A stretch of 13,498 nt of DNA, from the NCBI GenBank assembly GCA_045648605.1, contig JAZROG010000039.1:1-13498 (forward strand), in the 5' to 3' direction. This document shows positions 1 through 4,796 of this stretch, piece after piece (position 1 is the stretch's first letter; every line of letters begins with the position of its first letter). Source of the DNA: SIG710 sp045648605. GTDB lineage: Bacteria; Bacillota; Clostridia; Oscillospirales; CAG-272. The translations under genes were made by a program, and so were the position numbers. The notes beneath the pieces were generated by a model. That model did not search any database, was not told the origin of the DNA, and was given only the letters and a program-made list of their open reading frames with translations.

Positions 1-47
1 TAGGAGGCCCTTTTTTTCAATTGTCCGTTTTTAACGGACTTGTGCAA

Positions 48-162
48 CCTCGACGTCCCGTTTATCATTTGAAATTCACGATTATTTCACGTCTTTTGAG
101 GGACGTCGAGGTCGCCGTCCCCTACAAACAAATGTCTCCGCCTGTTCGACAAATTCCTGTTT
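48..162. repeat. Right part of palindromic intergenic repeat element (copy A)
   Basis: The segment 117-162 matches 13450-13495 at 44 of 46 positions and ends in the terminus aaattcctgttt (151-162), which is shared with two other elements in this window. It also holds a 12-bp inverted repeat, cctcgacgtccc (48-59) against gggacgtcgagg (100-111). A competing short hairpin pairs gggac (100-104) with gtccc (117-121). No matching left terminus aaataggaattt is visible, so the left end either lies before the window or has been lost. Positions 1-47 hold only a 7-bp hairpin (23-29 with 33-39) and no gene. The element looks non-coding and MITE-like or a structured intergenic repeat; how it moves is not visible. 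Confidence 0.7.
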
Positions 163-165
163 GAA

Positions 166-198
166 AAAAGAACGATCCAAAAAATGGCTCGTTCTTTT
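166..198. terminator. Terminator-like hairpin before trxA
   Basis: A 10-bp perfect stem pairs aaaagaacga (166-175) with tcgttctttt (189-198), and further pairs (177-179 with 185-187) form inside it. The arms carry an A-run on the 5' side and a T-run on the 3' side, so it could stop transcripts from either direction. It would insulate trxA from an unseen gene to the left. The trailing T-run is short and interrupted, so the call is moderate. Confidence 0.5.
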
Positions 199-212
199 GT
201 GACTTTATCACT
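198..212. promoter_or_regulatory. Putative Crp/Fnr-family operator upstream of trxA
   Basis: The sequence tgtga-cttta-tcact is a TGTGA-N5-TCACN palindrome. Its centre (205) is 29 bp upstream of the first base of a -10-like hexamer at 234, which puts it near -41 of a start at about 246. The superoxide reductase promoter has the same arrangement. The adjacent Crp/Fnr gene is the obvious candidate to bind it. Binding is inferred. Confidence 0.6.
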
Positions 213-228
213 GAAATATTGGCAAAAA

Positions 229-239
229 TATGATAGAAT
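229..239 (+). promoter_or_regulatory. Putative trxA promoter (-10 region)
   Basis: Overlapping -10-like hexamers tatgat (229-234) and tagaat (234-239) precede the trxA leader. No good -35 hexamer sits 16-18 bp upstream of either. That fits an activator-dependent promoter with the operator at 198-212 in the -41 (class II) position, but the start site is not proven. Confidence 0.5.
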
Positions 240-242
240 AAT

Positions 243-275
243 GTCACAGTAAAGGAGAAAATCTTTGACTGTGAC
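243..275 (+). promoter_or_regulatory. Inverted repeat in the trxA leader
   Basis: The arms gtcacag (243-249) and ctgtgac (269-275) are perfect 7-bp inverted repeats. They enclose a Shine-Dalgarno-like aaaggag (251-257) and an in-frame TTG codon (265). The arms contain TCACA and TGTGA, the same half-sites seen in the operators. The structure may therefore be a second DNA site, an RNA hairpin over the upstream ribosome binding site, or chance. Confidence 0.35.
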
Positions 276-306
276 AAAGATCAAAAATAAAAGGAGATAT
301 AGTAAT

Positions 307-612
307 ATGTCAGCTCTTAAGGTTAATAAAATGAATTTTGAAGAAGTGAAAGCAAGTGAAGGGCCGGTTCTTCTCGATTTCTATGCAGATTGGTGCGGCC
401 CTTGCAAAATGGTGTCTCCCATAATAGATGAGATAGCGGATGAAAATCCCGACCTTGTTGTGGGAAAGATAAATGTCGATCAGGAAAATGAGCTTGCAAG
501 CGAATTTGGAGTTTTCAGCATCCCGACGCTTGTTGTAATGAAAAAAGGCGAGGTTGTAAATAAGGTAACGGGCGCACGACCCAAGGCTCAGATTCTCGCG
601 CTTTTAAAGTGA
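307..612 (+). CDS. trxA: Thioredoxin
   Basis: This is a 101-aa thioredoxin, a small cytoplasmic disulfide reductant for ribonucleotide reductase, peroxidases and other targets, normally recharged by thioredoxin reductase (not in this window). It shows the family core: strand and active site around D24 with W29-C30-G31-P32-C33-K34, and the cis-proline P73 in the loop facing the active site. The length is close to the usual 100-110 residues. The start chosen is ATG 307, preceded by aaggag (291-296) at good spacing. An in-frame TTG at 265 with its own aaaggag (251-257) would add a basic 14-residue extension; thioredoxins do not need one. The 3' end overlaps the convergent regulator gene by 9 bp. 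The upstream TGTGA-N5-TCACT palindrome suggests control by that regulator (inference). Confidence 0.96.
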   Translation: MSALKVNKMNFEEVKASEGPVLLDFYADWCGPCKMVSPIIDEIADENPDLVVGKINVDQENELASEFGVFSIPTLVVMKKGEVVNKVTGARPKAQILALLK

Positions 613-1278
613 CATTTCGCGAAGCCGCTTTTTATCAAGAATCTTAATGCCGCCACGAGAGACCTCAACAAGATTTTCCGAGGCAAAATATTTAAGCATT
701 CTTGAAACCACCTCACGGGCAGAGCCCATATATTTGGCAATCTGCTCGTGGGTGAGCGAGATGGTGTCGCCACCCTTTTTGGCTATCTCATCAAGCAGAA
801 AAATGGCAAGGCGCTTGTCCATGCTCATAAAAAGGATCTGCTGCATGACCCACATAACATCGGAAAAGCTGCTGAGCGCTGTTTCAAGAGCAAAGAGCTT
901 TGCATCCACAAGTCTTCTTGAGAGATCCTCGTAAGCACAGCCGCCAACAACGACACATTCGCTGTTTTCTTCGGAATCAACATAAACATCAAATGTTATG
1001 GAGTCGAGAACGCATGATGCGGAGAGCATACACATCTCGCCCGGAAATATTCTGTAAAGCGTGATCTCCTTGCCGTCTTCAGAAAGCATATAAAGACGCA
1101 GGCTTCCGCTTTTCACAAGAATAACCCCGGTGCATTCGTTGCCGTTATGTACATTTGTTCCTTTTTTAAAGGTTACATGGTGCGATGTGCGACAGAAGGT
1201 TTCTTTATCGATCTCCGACATCTTGTTCCAAAAAGGAAAAACCTTTTCAAAAAGCTCTATAAGCTGGTTTTTTTCCAT
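604..1278 (-). CDS. Crp/Fnr-family transcriptional regulator
   Basis: This 224-aa protein has the Crp/Fnr layout: an N-terminal cyclic-nucleotide-type beta-roll (about 20-115, with the GxL/G turns around 57-60 and 67-70), a long dimer helix (about 117-160) and a winged helix-turn-helix (about 173-215). The recognition helix reads S186-A-R188-E189-V-V-S192-R193. CRP uses an equivalent R-E-x-x-x-R to read TGTGA, which matches the palindromes found nearby. It lacks the N-terminal cysteine cluster of classical FNR and the cAMP-binding arginine motif of CRP. It has cysteines at 29, 49, 83, 89, 108 and 114, with C83 and C89 in the cassette where CRP binds its ligand. The start at 1278 has ggag upstream on the minus strand and a consensus promoter. 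It sits between its probable targets, trxA and the superoxide reductase operon. The signal it senses is unknown; redox, oxygen or NO are possibilities only. Confidence 0.93.
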   Translation of the reverse strand: MEKNQLIELFEKVFPFWNKMSEIDKETFCRTSHHVTFKKGTNVHNGNECTGVILVKSGSLRLYMLSEDGKEITLYRIFPGEMCMLSASCVLDSITFDVYVDSEENSECVVVGGCAYEDLSRRLVDAKLFALETALSSFSDVMWVMQQILFMSMDKRLAIFLLDEIAKKGGDTISLTHEQIAKYMGSAREVVSRMLKYFASENLVEVSRGGIKILDKKRLREMSL

Positions 1279-1308
1279 ATCTTTACTCCAAAAGTATTAT
1301 TTATATAA

Positions 1309-1337
1309 ATTATATCACCAAAAAGGCCATATGTCAA
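1309..1337 (-). promoter_or_regulatory. Consensus sigma-A promoter of the Crp/Fnr regulator
   Basis: Read on the minus strand this is TTGACA (1332-1337), a 17-bp spacer and TATAAT (1309-1314), a perfect match to the housekeeping consensus. Transcription should start near 1302, about 24 bases before the ATG at 1278, with ggag (1286-1289) as the ribosome binding site. The operator at 1341-1355 lies just upstream of the -35, centred near -46. Confidence 0.88.
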
Positions 1338-1340
1338 TAA

Positions 1341-1355
1341 TGTGACACAGTCACA
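1341..1355. promoter_or_regulatory. Putative Crp/Fnr-family operator between divergent promoters
   Basis: The sequence tgtgacacagtcaca is a perfect palindrome apart from its 3-base centre (TGTGA-N5-TCACA). Its centre (1348) is 29 bp before the -10 of the superoxide reductase promoter, the same offset as at trxA. It also abuts the -35 of the regulator's own promoter, so one site could both activate the operon and adjust regulator expression. Function is inferred from position. Confidence 0.7.
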
Positions 1356-1376
1356 GAAAAAAGAAAAAATATATGC

Positions 1377-1382
1377 TATAAT
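1377..1382 (+). promoter_or_regulatory. Putative -10 of the superoxide reductase-ferritin operon
   Basis: A perfect TATAAT lies at 1377-1382, predicting a start near 1389. The region 17 bp upstream has no recognisable -35, only A-rich sequence. With the palindrome centred near -41, this is the layout of a class II activator-dependent promoter. Confidence 0.65.
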
Positions 1383-1423
1383 ATAAGCGTAAAATAAAAA
1401 CAAACAACACGGAGGATTTTATT

Positions 1424-1807
1424 ATGTGTAATAAGAATAAGTTTTATATCTGCGAGCATTGCGGAAATCTGGTAGGAATGATAAATGATGCGGGCGTGCC
1501 AATAAAGTGCTGCGGTCAGAACATGACAAGGCTTGAGGCAGGCGTGGTTGAAGCAAGCCACGAAAAGCATATTCCCGTTGTAAATGTCTGTGGAAATGTG
1601 GTTAAGGTAAGAGTCGGTTCTATCGACCATCCCATGGCAGAGGAGCACAGCATCCTTTGGGTTTATCTTGAGACAGACAAGGGCGGTCAGCGTAAGTGCC
1701 TTGATGTTGGCGGTGCGCCCGAGGTTGAATTTGCACTTTCGGACGAGAAGCCTGTTGCAGTATATGCATATTGCAATCTTCACGGTCTCTGGAAGACGGA
1801 AATTTAA
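1424..1807 (+). CDS. dfx: Superoxide reductase (desulfoferrodoxin, two-iron type)
   Basis: This enzyme reduces superoxide to hydrogen peroxide without making oxygen, the usual defence in anaerobes, and takes electrons from rubredoxin (not encoded here). The 127-aa protein has both metal centres. The N-terminal desulforedoxin-type Fe(Cys)4 site is C10-x2-C13 with C29-C30. The catalytic Fe(His)4Cys site is H49, H69, H75, C117 and H120. The conserved E47-K48-H49-x-P loop supplies the lysine and glutamate that steer superoxide to the iron. The start ATG 1424 has ggagga (1411-1416) upstream. The gene leads an operon with ferritin, 17 bp downstream, behind a TATAAT and a TGTGA-N5-TCACA palindrome. 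Length and residues are normal for the two-iron class, so the identification is firm. Confidence 0.97.
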   Translation: MCNKNKFYICEHCGNLVGMINDAGVPIKCCGQNMTRLEAGVVEASHEKHIPVVNVCGNVVKVRVGSIDHPMAEEHSILWVYLETDKGGQRKCLDVGGAPEVEFALSDEKPVAVYAYCNLHGLWKTEI

Positions 1808-1824
1808 AGCAGGAGGACACTGTA

Positions 1825-2337
1825 ATGATGGATAAAAAGGTCAGGGAGCTGCTCAATCAGCAGATAAATAAGGAATTTTATTCGGCGTATCTTTATCTTG
1901 ATTTTTCAAATTATTTCAAGGCAAAGGGACTTGACGGCTTTGCAAATTGGTACATGATACAGGCTCAGGAGGAGAGAGACCATGCAATGCTCTTTTATCA
2001 GTATCTCCAAAATGAAAATCAAGAGGTTACTCTTGAGGCGATTCCGAAGCCCGATAAGATTTTTGAGTGCCATATGGATGTGCTGAAGGCAGGACTTGCA
2101 CACGAGGAATACGTAACCTCGCTTATAAATGATATATACGGTGCCGCATATGAGGTCAAGGACTTCAGAACAATGCAATTCCTTGATTGGTTCGTAAAGG
2201 AGCAGGGCGAGGAGGAGACAAACGCCAATGATCTTATAACGAAAATGGAGCTTTTCGGCTCTGATCCGAGAAGTCTTTATATGCTCAATTCCGAGCTTGG
2301 CGCAAGAGTTTACAGCGCACCCTCGCTTGTTCTTTGA
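1825..2337 (+). CDS. ftnA: Non-heme bacterial ferritin
   Basis: This 170-aa ferritin subunit is predicted to form a 24-mer cage that oxidises ferrous iron at a di-iron centre and stores it as mineral. All ferroxidase ligands are present and fall at the same numbers as in E. coli FtnA: E17, E49, E50, H53, E94, E126, Q127, E129 and E130. The four-helix bundle and fifth C-terminal helix account for the whole length. The start ATG 1825 is 8 bases after aggagg (1811-1816); ATG 1828 is an alternative, but the numbering match favours 1825. It is co-transcribed with the superoxide reductase. Removing free iron while the reductase makes peroxide would limit Fenton chemistry (inference from known roles). 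It ends just before a strong terminator. Confidence 0.96.
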   Translation: MMDKKVRELLNQQINKEFYSAYLYLDFSNYFKAKGLDGFANWYMIQAQEERDHAMLFYQYLQNENQEVTLEAIPKPDKIFECHMDVLKAGLAHEEYVTSLINDIYGAAYEVKDFRTMQFLDWFVKEQGEEETNANDLITKMELFGSDPRSLYMLNSELGARVYSAPSLVL

Positions 2338-2349
2338 GCTTATTATATT

Positions 2350-2380
2350 TGGTCCATGCCATGGCATGGACCATGTTTTT
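2350..2380 (+). terminator. Rho-independent terminator of the dfx-ftnA operon
   Basis: A 24-base perfect palindrome (2350-2373; arms ggtccatgcc and ggcatggacc around a central AT) is followed by at and a run of five T (2376-2380). It starts 12 bases after the ferritin stop codon. This is a convincing intrinsic terminator in the plus direction. Confidence 0.88.
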
Positions 2381-2382
2381 GT

Positions 2383-2563
2383 AAATAGGAATTTATCTTT
2401 GGCTTCCCCTTGAGGGGAAGCTCCCGCAGAGCGGGTGATGAGGTGTTTTTCGAAAGGTTAAAACTCTTTATTTTTCAACATTTTTGCTTTGACACCTGAT
2501 CCGTCAACTGCGTTGACACCTTCCCCTCAAGGGGAAGGCTAAGAGCCCGACAAATTCCTATTT
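2383..2563. mobile_element. MITE-like structured repeat with 12-bp terminal inverted repeats (copy B)
   Basis: Perfect 12-bp termini, aaataggaattt (2383-2394) and aaattcctattt (2552-2563), bound a 181-bp non-coding element. Inside are two inverted, diverged arms. Each has a cttcccct/aggggaag hairpin (2403-2420 and 2519-2538) and a second small hairpin: cccgc-aga-gcggg at 2423-2435, and gtcaac-tgc-gttgac at 2503-2517. There is no open reading frame of note and no transposase. I see no clear target-site duplication. The same termini occur at 13391-13495 and, on the right side only, at 151-162. It could be a non-autonomous transposon or a structured intergenic repeat of the ERIC/REP kind. Confidence 0.75.
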
Positions 2564-2639
2564 GAAAATCAAACGATATCAATAACGAGTCATATTTTTC
2601 GTTAAAAAATATAATATTAAATAAATTTCAAAAAAACTA

Positions 2640-2668
2640 TTTACAAAATTGAGTTTTTCGGGTAAAAT
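2640..2668 (+). promoter_or_regulatory. Sigma-A-like promoter of the pyrH-polC operon
   Basis: TTTACA (2640-2645), a 17-bp spacer and TAAAAT (2663-2668) match the housekeeping consensus closely. The 35 or so bases upstream are almost all A and T, as in an UP element. The predicted start is near 2675, giving a leader of about 35 bases with ggagg at 2696-2700. The rest of 2564-2639 is A/T-rich with no gene. Confidence 0.8.
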
Positions 2669-2709
2669 ATAAGGGAGTATAAAAGTTTTACTTTTGGAGG
2701 TTGGTTTAA

Positions 2710-3417
2710 ATGACACCAAAATATAAAAGAGTGCTTCTGAAGCTCTCCGGAGAGGCACTTGCTAAGGGTTCTGACGGAATTCTCAATCATGAATTTCTCA
2801 GTGAGGTTTCGGGAGTTATAAAAAAGTGCTGCGACGACGGAATTCAGGTAGCTGTTATCGTTGGAGCAGGCAATATCTGGCGAGGCAGACAGGGAACCGA
2901 TATGGATAGGGTAAGAGCTGACCACATGGGTATGCTTGCAACCACAATAAATTCTCTTGCTCTTCAGGATGCTTTTGAGCACGCGGGTCTTCGTGCACAC
3001 GTTATGACAGCAGTTGAGATGAATACCTTTACCGAGCACTATACAACAAGAGATGCAATTAAACATCTGGAAAACGGCGATGTTGTTATCTTTGGCTGCG
3101 GCCTTGGTGCGCCATTCTTCTCGACCGACACTGCAGCAGTGCTTCGCGCCGCTGAAATTGAGGCAGATGCAGTGCTTATGGCAAAGAATATCGACGGAGT
3201 TTATACCGCAGACCCTGCAAAGGATCCCACAGCTGTAAGACTTGATGAAATAACATACAAGGATATTCTCGCAAACGAGCTTAAGGCTCTCGACATGACC
3301 GCAACTACATTTTGCATGGAAAATGATATCGAGCTTTATGCTTTTGCACTTTCCGATCCCGAAAATATCTATCGCGTTGTAATGGGCGAGAAGATAGGCA
3401 CTGTTATCCATAAATAA
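2710..3417 (+). CDS. pyrH: UMP kinase (uridylate kinase)
   Basis: PyrH phosphorylates UMP to UDP with ATP, feeding RNA, UDP-sugar and (via CTP) CDP-diacylglycerol synthesis. It belongs to the amino-acid-kinase fold and works as a cytoplasmic hexamer. Visible motifs are the phosphate-binding K11-L-S-G-E at the N terminus, the G52-A-G-N-I-W-R-G loop (many homologues have GGGN here), the D71 region for UMP, the FFSTDTAA segment (136-143) and the nucleotide-binding K159-N-I-D-G-V-Y. The length of 235 aa is typical. The start ATG 2710 follows ggagg by 9 bases. It is the first gene of the long operon and has its own promoter. In many Firmicutes rpsB and tsf lie directly upstream; here a ferritin operon and a repeat element do. 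Confidence 0.97.
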   Translation: MTPKYKRVLLKLSGEALAKGSDGILNHEFLSEVSGVIKKCCDDGIQVAVIVGAGNIWRGRQGTDMDRVRADHMGMLATTINSLALQDAFEHAGLRAHVMTAVEMNTFTEHYTTRDAIKHLENGDVVIFGCGLGAPFFSTDTAAVLRAAEIEADAVLMAKNIDGVYTADPAKDPTAVRLDEITYKDILANELKALDMTATTFCMENDIELYAFALSDPENIYRVVMGEKIGTVIHK

Positions 3418-3453
3418 TTTTAATATTTTACATAAACGAAAGGAATTTTTATT

Positions 3454-4008
3454 ATGAAGATCAATGTTAAAGACATAGAAGCAAAGATGCAGAAATCCAT
3501 CGAGTCTCTCGAATACAACCTCGCTTCCATCAGAGCAAGTCAGGCAAATGCAAGAGTTCTTGACAGAGTTTCCTTTGAATATTACGGCTCTCCCACACCT
3601 CTCTCTTCAATGGCAGATATAAGAGTTGCAGATGCGAGAACACTCACAATTAAGCCCTATGATGCTTCAACTCTTAAGGCAATCGAAAAGGCAATTCTCA
3701 CAAGCGATGTTGGTATCACTCCTTCAAATGACGGTCAGACCATCCGCCTTGTATTCCCTCAGCTTACAGAGGAGCGCAGAAAAGAGCTTACAAAGCAGGT
3801 TCAGAAGATGGGCGAGGATTCAAAGGTTGCTATCAGAAATATCCGTCGAGATGCAAATGATGAATGTAAGAATATGAAGAAGGACGGAACTATGACCGAG
3901 GATGAGCAGAAGGCTTCCGAAAAGTCTGTTCAGGATGCAACAGATAAGTTCATCAAGACGATCGACGGCATCGTTTCCGCAAAGGAAAAGGAGATAATGG
4001 CTATCTAA
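3454..4008 (+). CDS. frr: Ribosome recycling factor
   Basis: RRF binds the post-termination ribosome and, with EF-G, splits it so that subunits can be reused. The 184-aa length is standard (about 185). The N-terminal helix, the conserved segment around I26-R27 and F41-E-Y-Y-G-S-P-T-P-L (hinge and domain II entry), the LTEERRKEL helix and the I-R-N-I-R-R-D-A-N-D segment of the long helical bundle are all present. The start ATG 3454 follows aaagga (3439-3444). It lies 36 bp after pyrH, in the near-universal pyrH-frr pairing, and is co-transcribed with it. A stable stem-loop follows in the gap before uppS. Nothing in the protein looks altered. Confidence 0.98.
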   Translation: MKINVKDIEAKMQKSIESLEYNLASIRASQANARVLDRVSFEYYGSPTPLSSMADIRVADARTLTIKPYDASTLKAIEKAILTSDVGITPSNDGQTIRLVFPQLTEERRKELTKQVQKMGEDSKVAIRNIRRDANDECKNMKKDGTMTEDEQKASEKSVQDATDKFIKTIDGIVSAKEKEIMAI

Positions 4009-4020
4009 GGCTGTTTATAC

Positions 4021-4050
4021 GAACGGGGTGGGAGAAATACCGCTCCGTTC
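4021..4050 (+). other. Stable stem-loop in the frr-uppS gap
   Basis: The arms gaacgg (4021-4026) and ccgttc (4045-4050) pair perfectly, and the stem extends inward to 4031/4040 with two G-U pairs, giving about 11 bp around an 8-base loop. No T-run follows; the next bases are A-rich. It is therefore unlikely to be a simple terminator and more likely an RNA processing or stability element inside the operon transcript. It is the only sizeable structure between genes in this operon. Confidence 0.5.
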
Positions 4051-4078
4051 TTATGTAAAAAAGAAAGTTGGATAAAGA

Positions 4079-4786
4079 ATGGCAGAGCTTGAAAACAAGA
4101 TAAAGGTCGACGAGAAGCTGCGTCATATCGCCTTTATAATGGACGGAAACGGCAGATGGGCGCAAAAGCGCATGATGCCGAGAACTTACGGACATAAGAT
4201 TGGCGCGGAGAATTTTCGCCGTGTGGTTGAATATTGCAGTGAAATAGGAATAAAAACCGTTACGGTCTATGCTTTTTCAACCGAAAATTGGGGAAGACCT
4301 GCGGGCGAGGTTGAGGCTATTATGGGACTCCTTTCCGGATATCTCGATAAATGCGAGAGGGAAATGGAGGAGCATAAGATAAAGTATAAATTTCTTGGAG
4401 ATATGAGTATTCTCGATGCTTCTCTTCGTGAAAAGATCGAAAGAGTCGAAAGGCTTTCGGAAAACTACGAGACAAATCTCAACATTGCGCTGAATTACGG
4501 CTCAAGAGCGGAGATCGTCCATGCCTTCAATGTGCTTGCAAAAAAAGGACTTACGGAGGTGAGCGAGGAGGATATTTCCTCTGCGCTTTATACTGCGCAT
4601 TGTCCCGATCCAGATATCATAGTCCGCACAGGCGGCGATATCAGGCTTTCGAATTTTCTGCTCTGGCAGGCTCAGTATTCAGAATTTTATTTTACAGATG
4701 TTCTCTGGCCCGATCTTTCAAAGGAGAATATTGACGAGATCGTCAGGGAATTTTACAAAAGAAAGAGAAAATACGGTAAGGTTTAA
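4079..4786 (+). CDS. uppS: Isoprenyl (undecaprenyl) diphosphate synthase
   Basis: UppS is a cis-prenyltransferase that condenses isopentenyl diphosphate with farnesyl diphosphate to make undecaprenyl diphosphate, the lipid carrier for peptidoglycan and wall polymers. The 235-aa protein has the catalytic M21-D22-G-N-G-R26-W-A motif, the YAFSTENWGRP segment (69-79) and the C-terminal RTGGDIRLSNFLLWQ motif with the following E/D-rich strand. The start ATG 4079 has only a weak purine-rich stretch upstream (aagaaag, 4060-4066). Its distance from frr is 70 bp, the largest gap in the operon. The isoprenoid precursors come from the MEP pathway, two enzymes of which (Dxr and IspG) are in the same operon. 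Cis-prenyl chain length cannot be read with certainty from sequence, but this is the only one in the window and the position is classical. Confidence 0.96.
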   Translation: MAELENKIKVDEKLRHIAFIMDGNGRWAQKRMMPRTYGHKIGAENFRRVVEYCSEIGIKTVTVYAFSTENWGRPAGEVEAIMGLLSGYLDKCEREMEEHKIKYKFLGDMSILDASLREKIERVERLSENYETNLNIALNYGSRAEIVHAFNVLAKKGLTEVSEEDISSALYTAHCPDPDIIVRTGGDIRLSNFLLWQAQYSEFYFTDVLWPDLSKENIDEIVREFYKRKRKYGKV

Positions 4787-4796
4787 GGTGTAGATA

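Noticed and set aside
23..39. Hairpin gtccgtt-ttt-aacggac considered as a terminator
   Set aside because: The stem is perfect but the T-run lies before it and not after it on the plus strand, and the minus strand shows an A-run after the stem, so neither direction fits an intrinsic terminator.
596..633. Possible trxA terminator (tcgcg/cgcga pairing, then gccgcttttt)
   Set aside because: The pairing is only five bases with a 17-base loop, and the stretch directly before the T-run pairs only three bases; the sequence is also coding for the opposite gene.
604..1278. Calling the regulator FNR or CRP itself
   Set aside because: The cysteine pattern of FNR and the cAMP-binding residues of CRP are both missing, so only the family name is supported.
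2383..2563. CRISPR-like repeats or a riboswitch in the ferritin-pyrH gap
   Set aside because: There are only two inverted arms, no regularly spaced direct repeats, and the structured part ends well upstream of the pyrH promoter, so it is not in the pyrH transcript leader.
2610..2615. TATAAT upstream of the pyrH promoter
   Set aside because: No -35 hexamer lies at suitable distance and the region is uniformly A/T-rich; the TTTACA-N17-TAAAAT pair at 2640-2668 is much better placed.
2641..3411. Long open frame of 256 codons on the minus strand opposite pyrH
   Set aside because: It lies wholly antisense to a clear UMP kinase, its translation shows no family motifs and is rich in cysteine and histidine as expected from a shadow frame, and no ribosome binding site precedes it.
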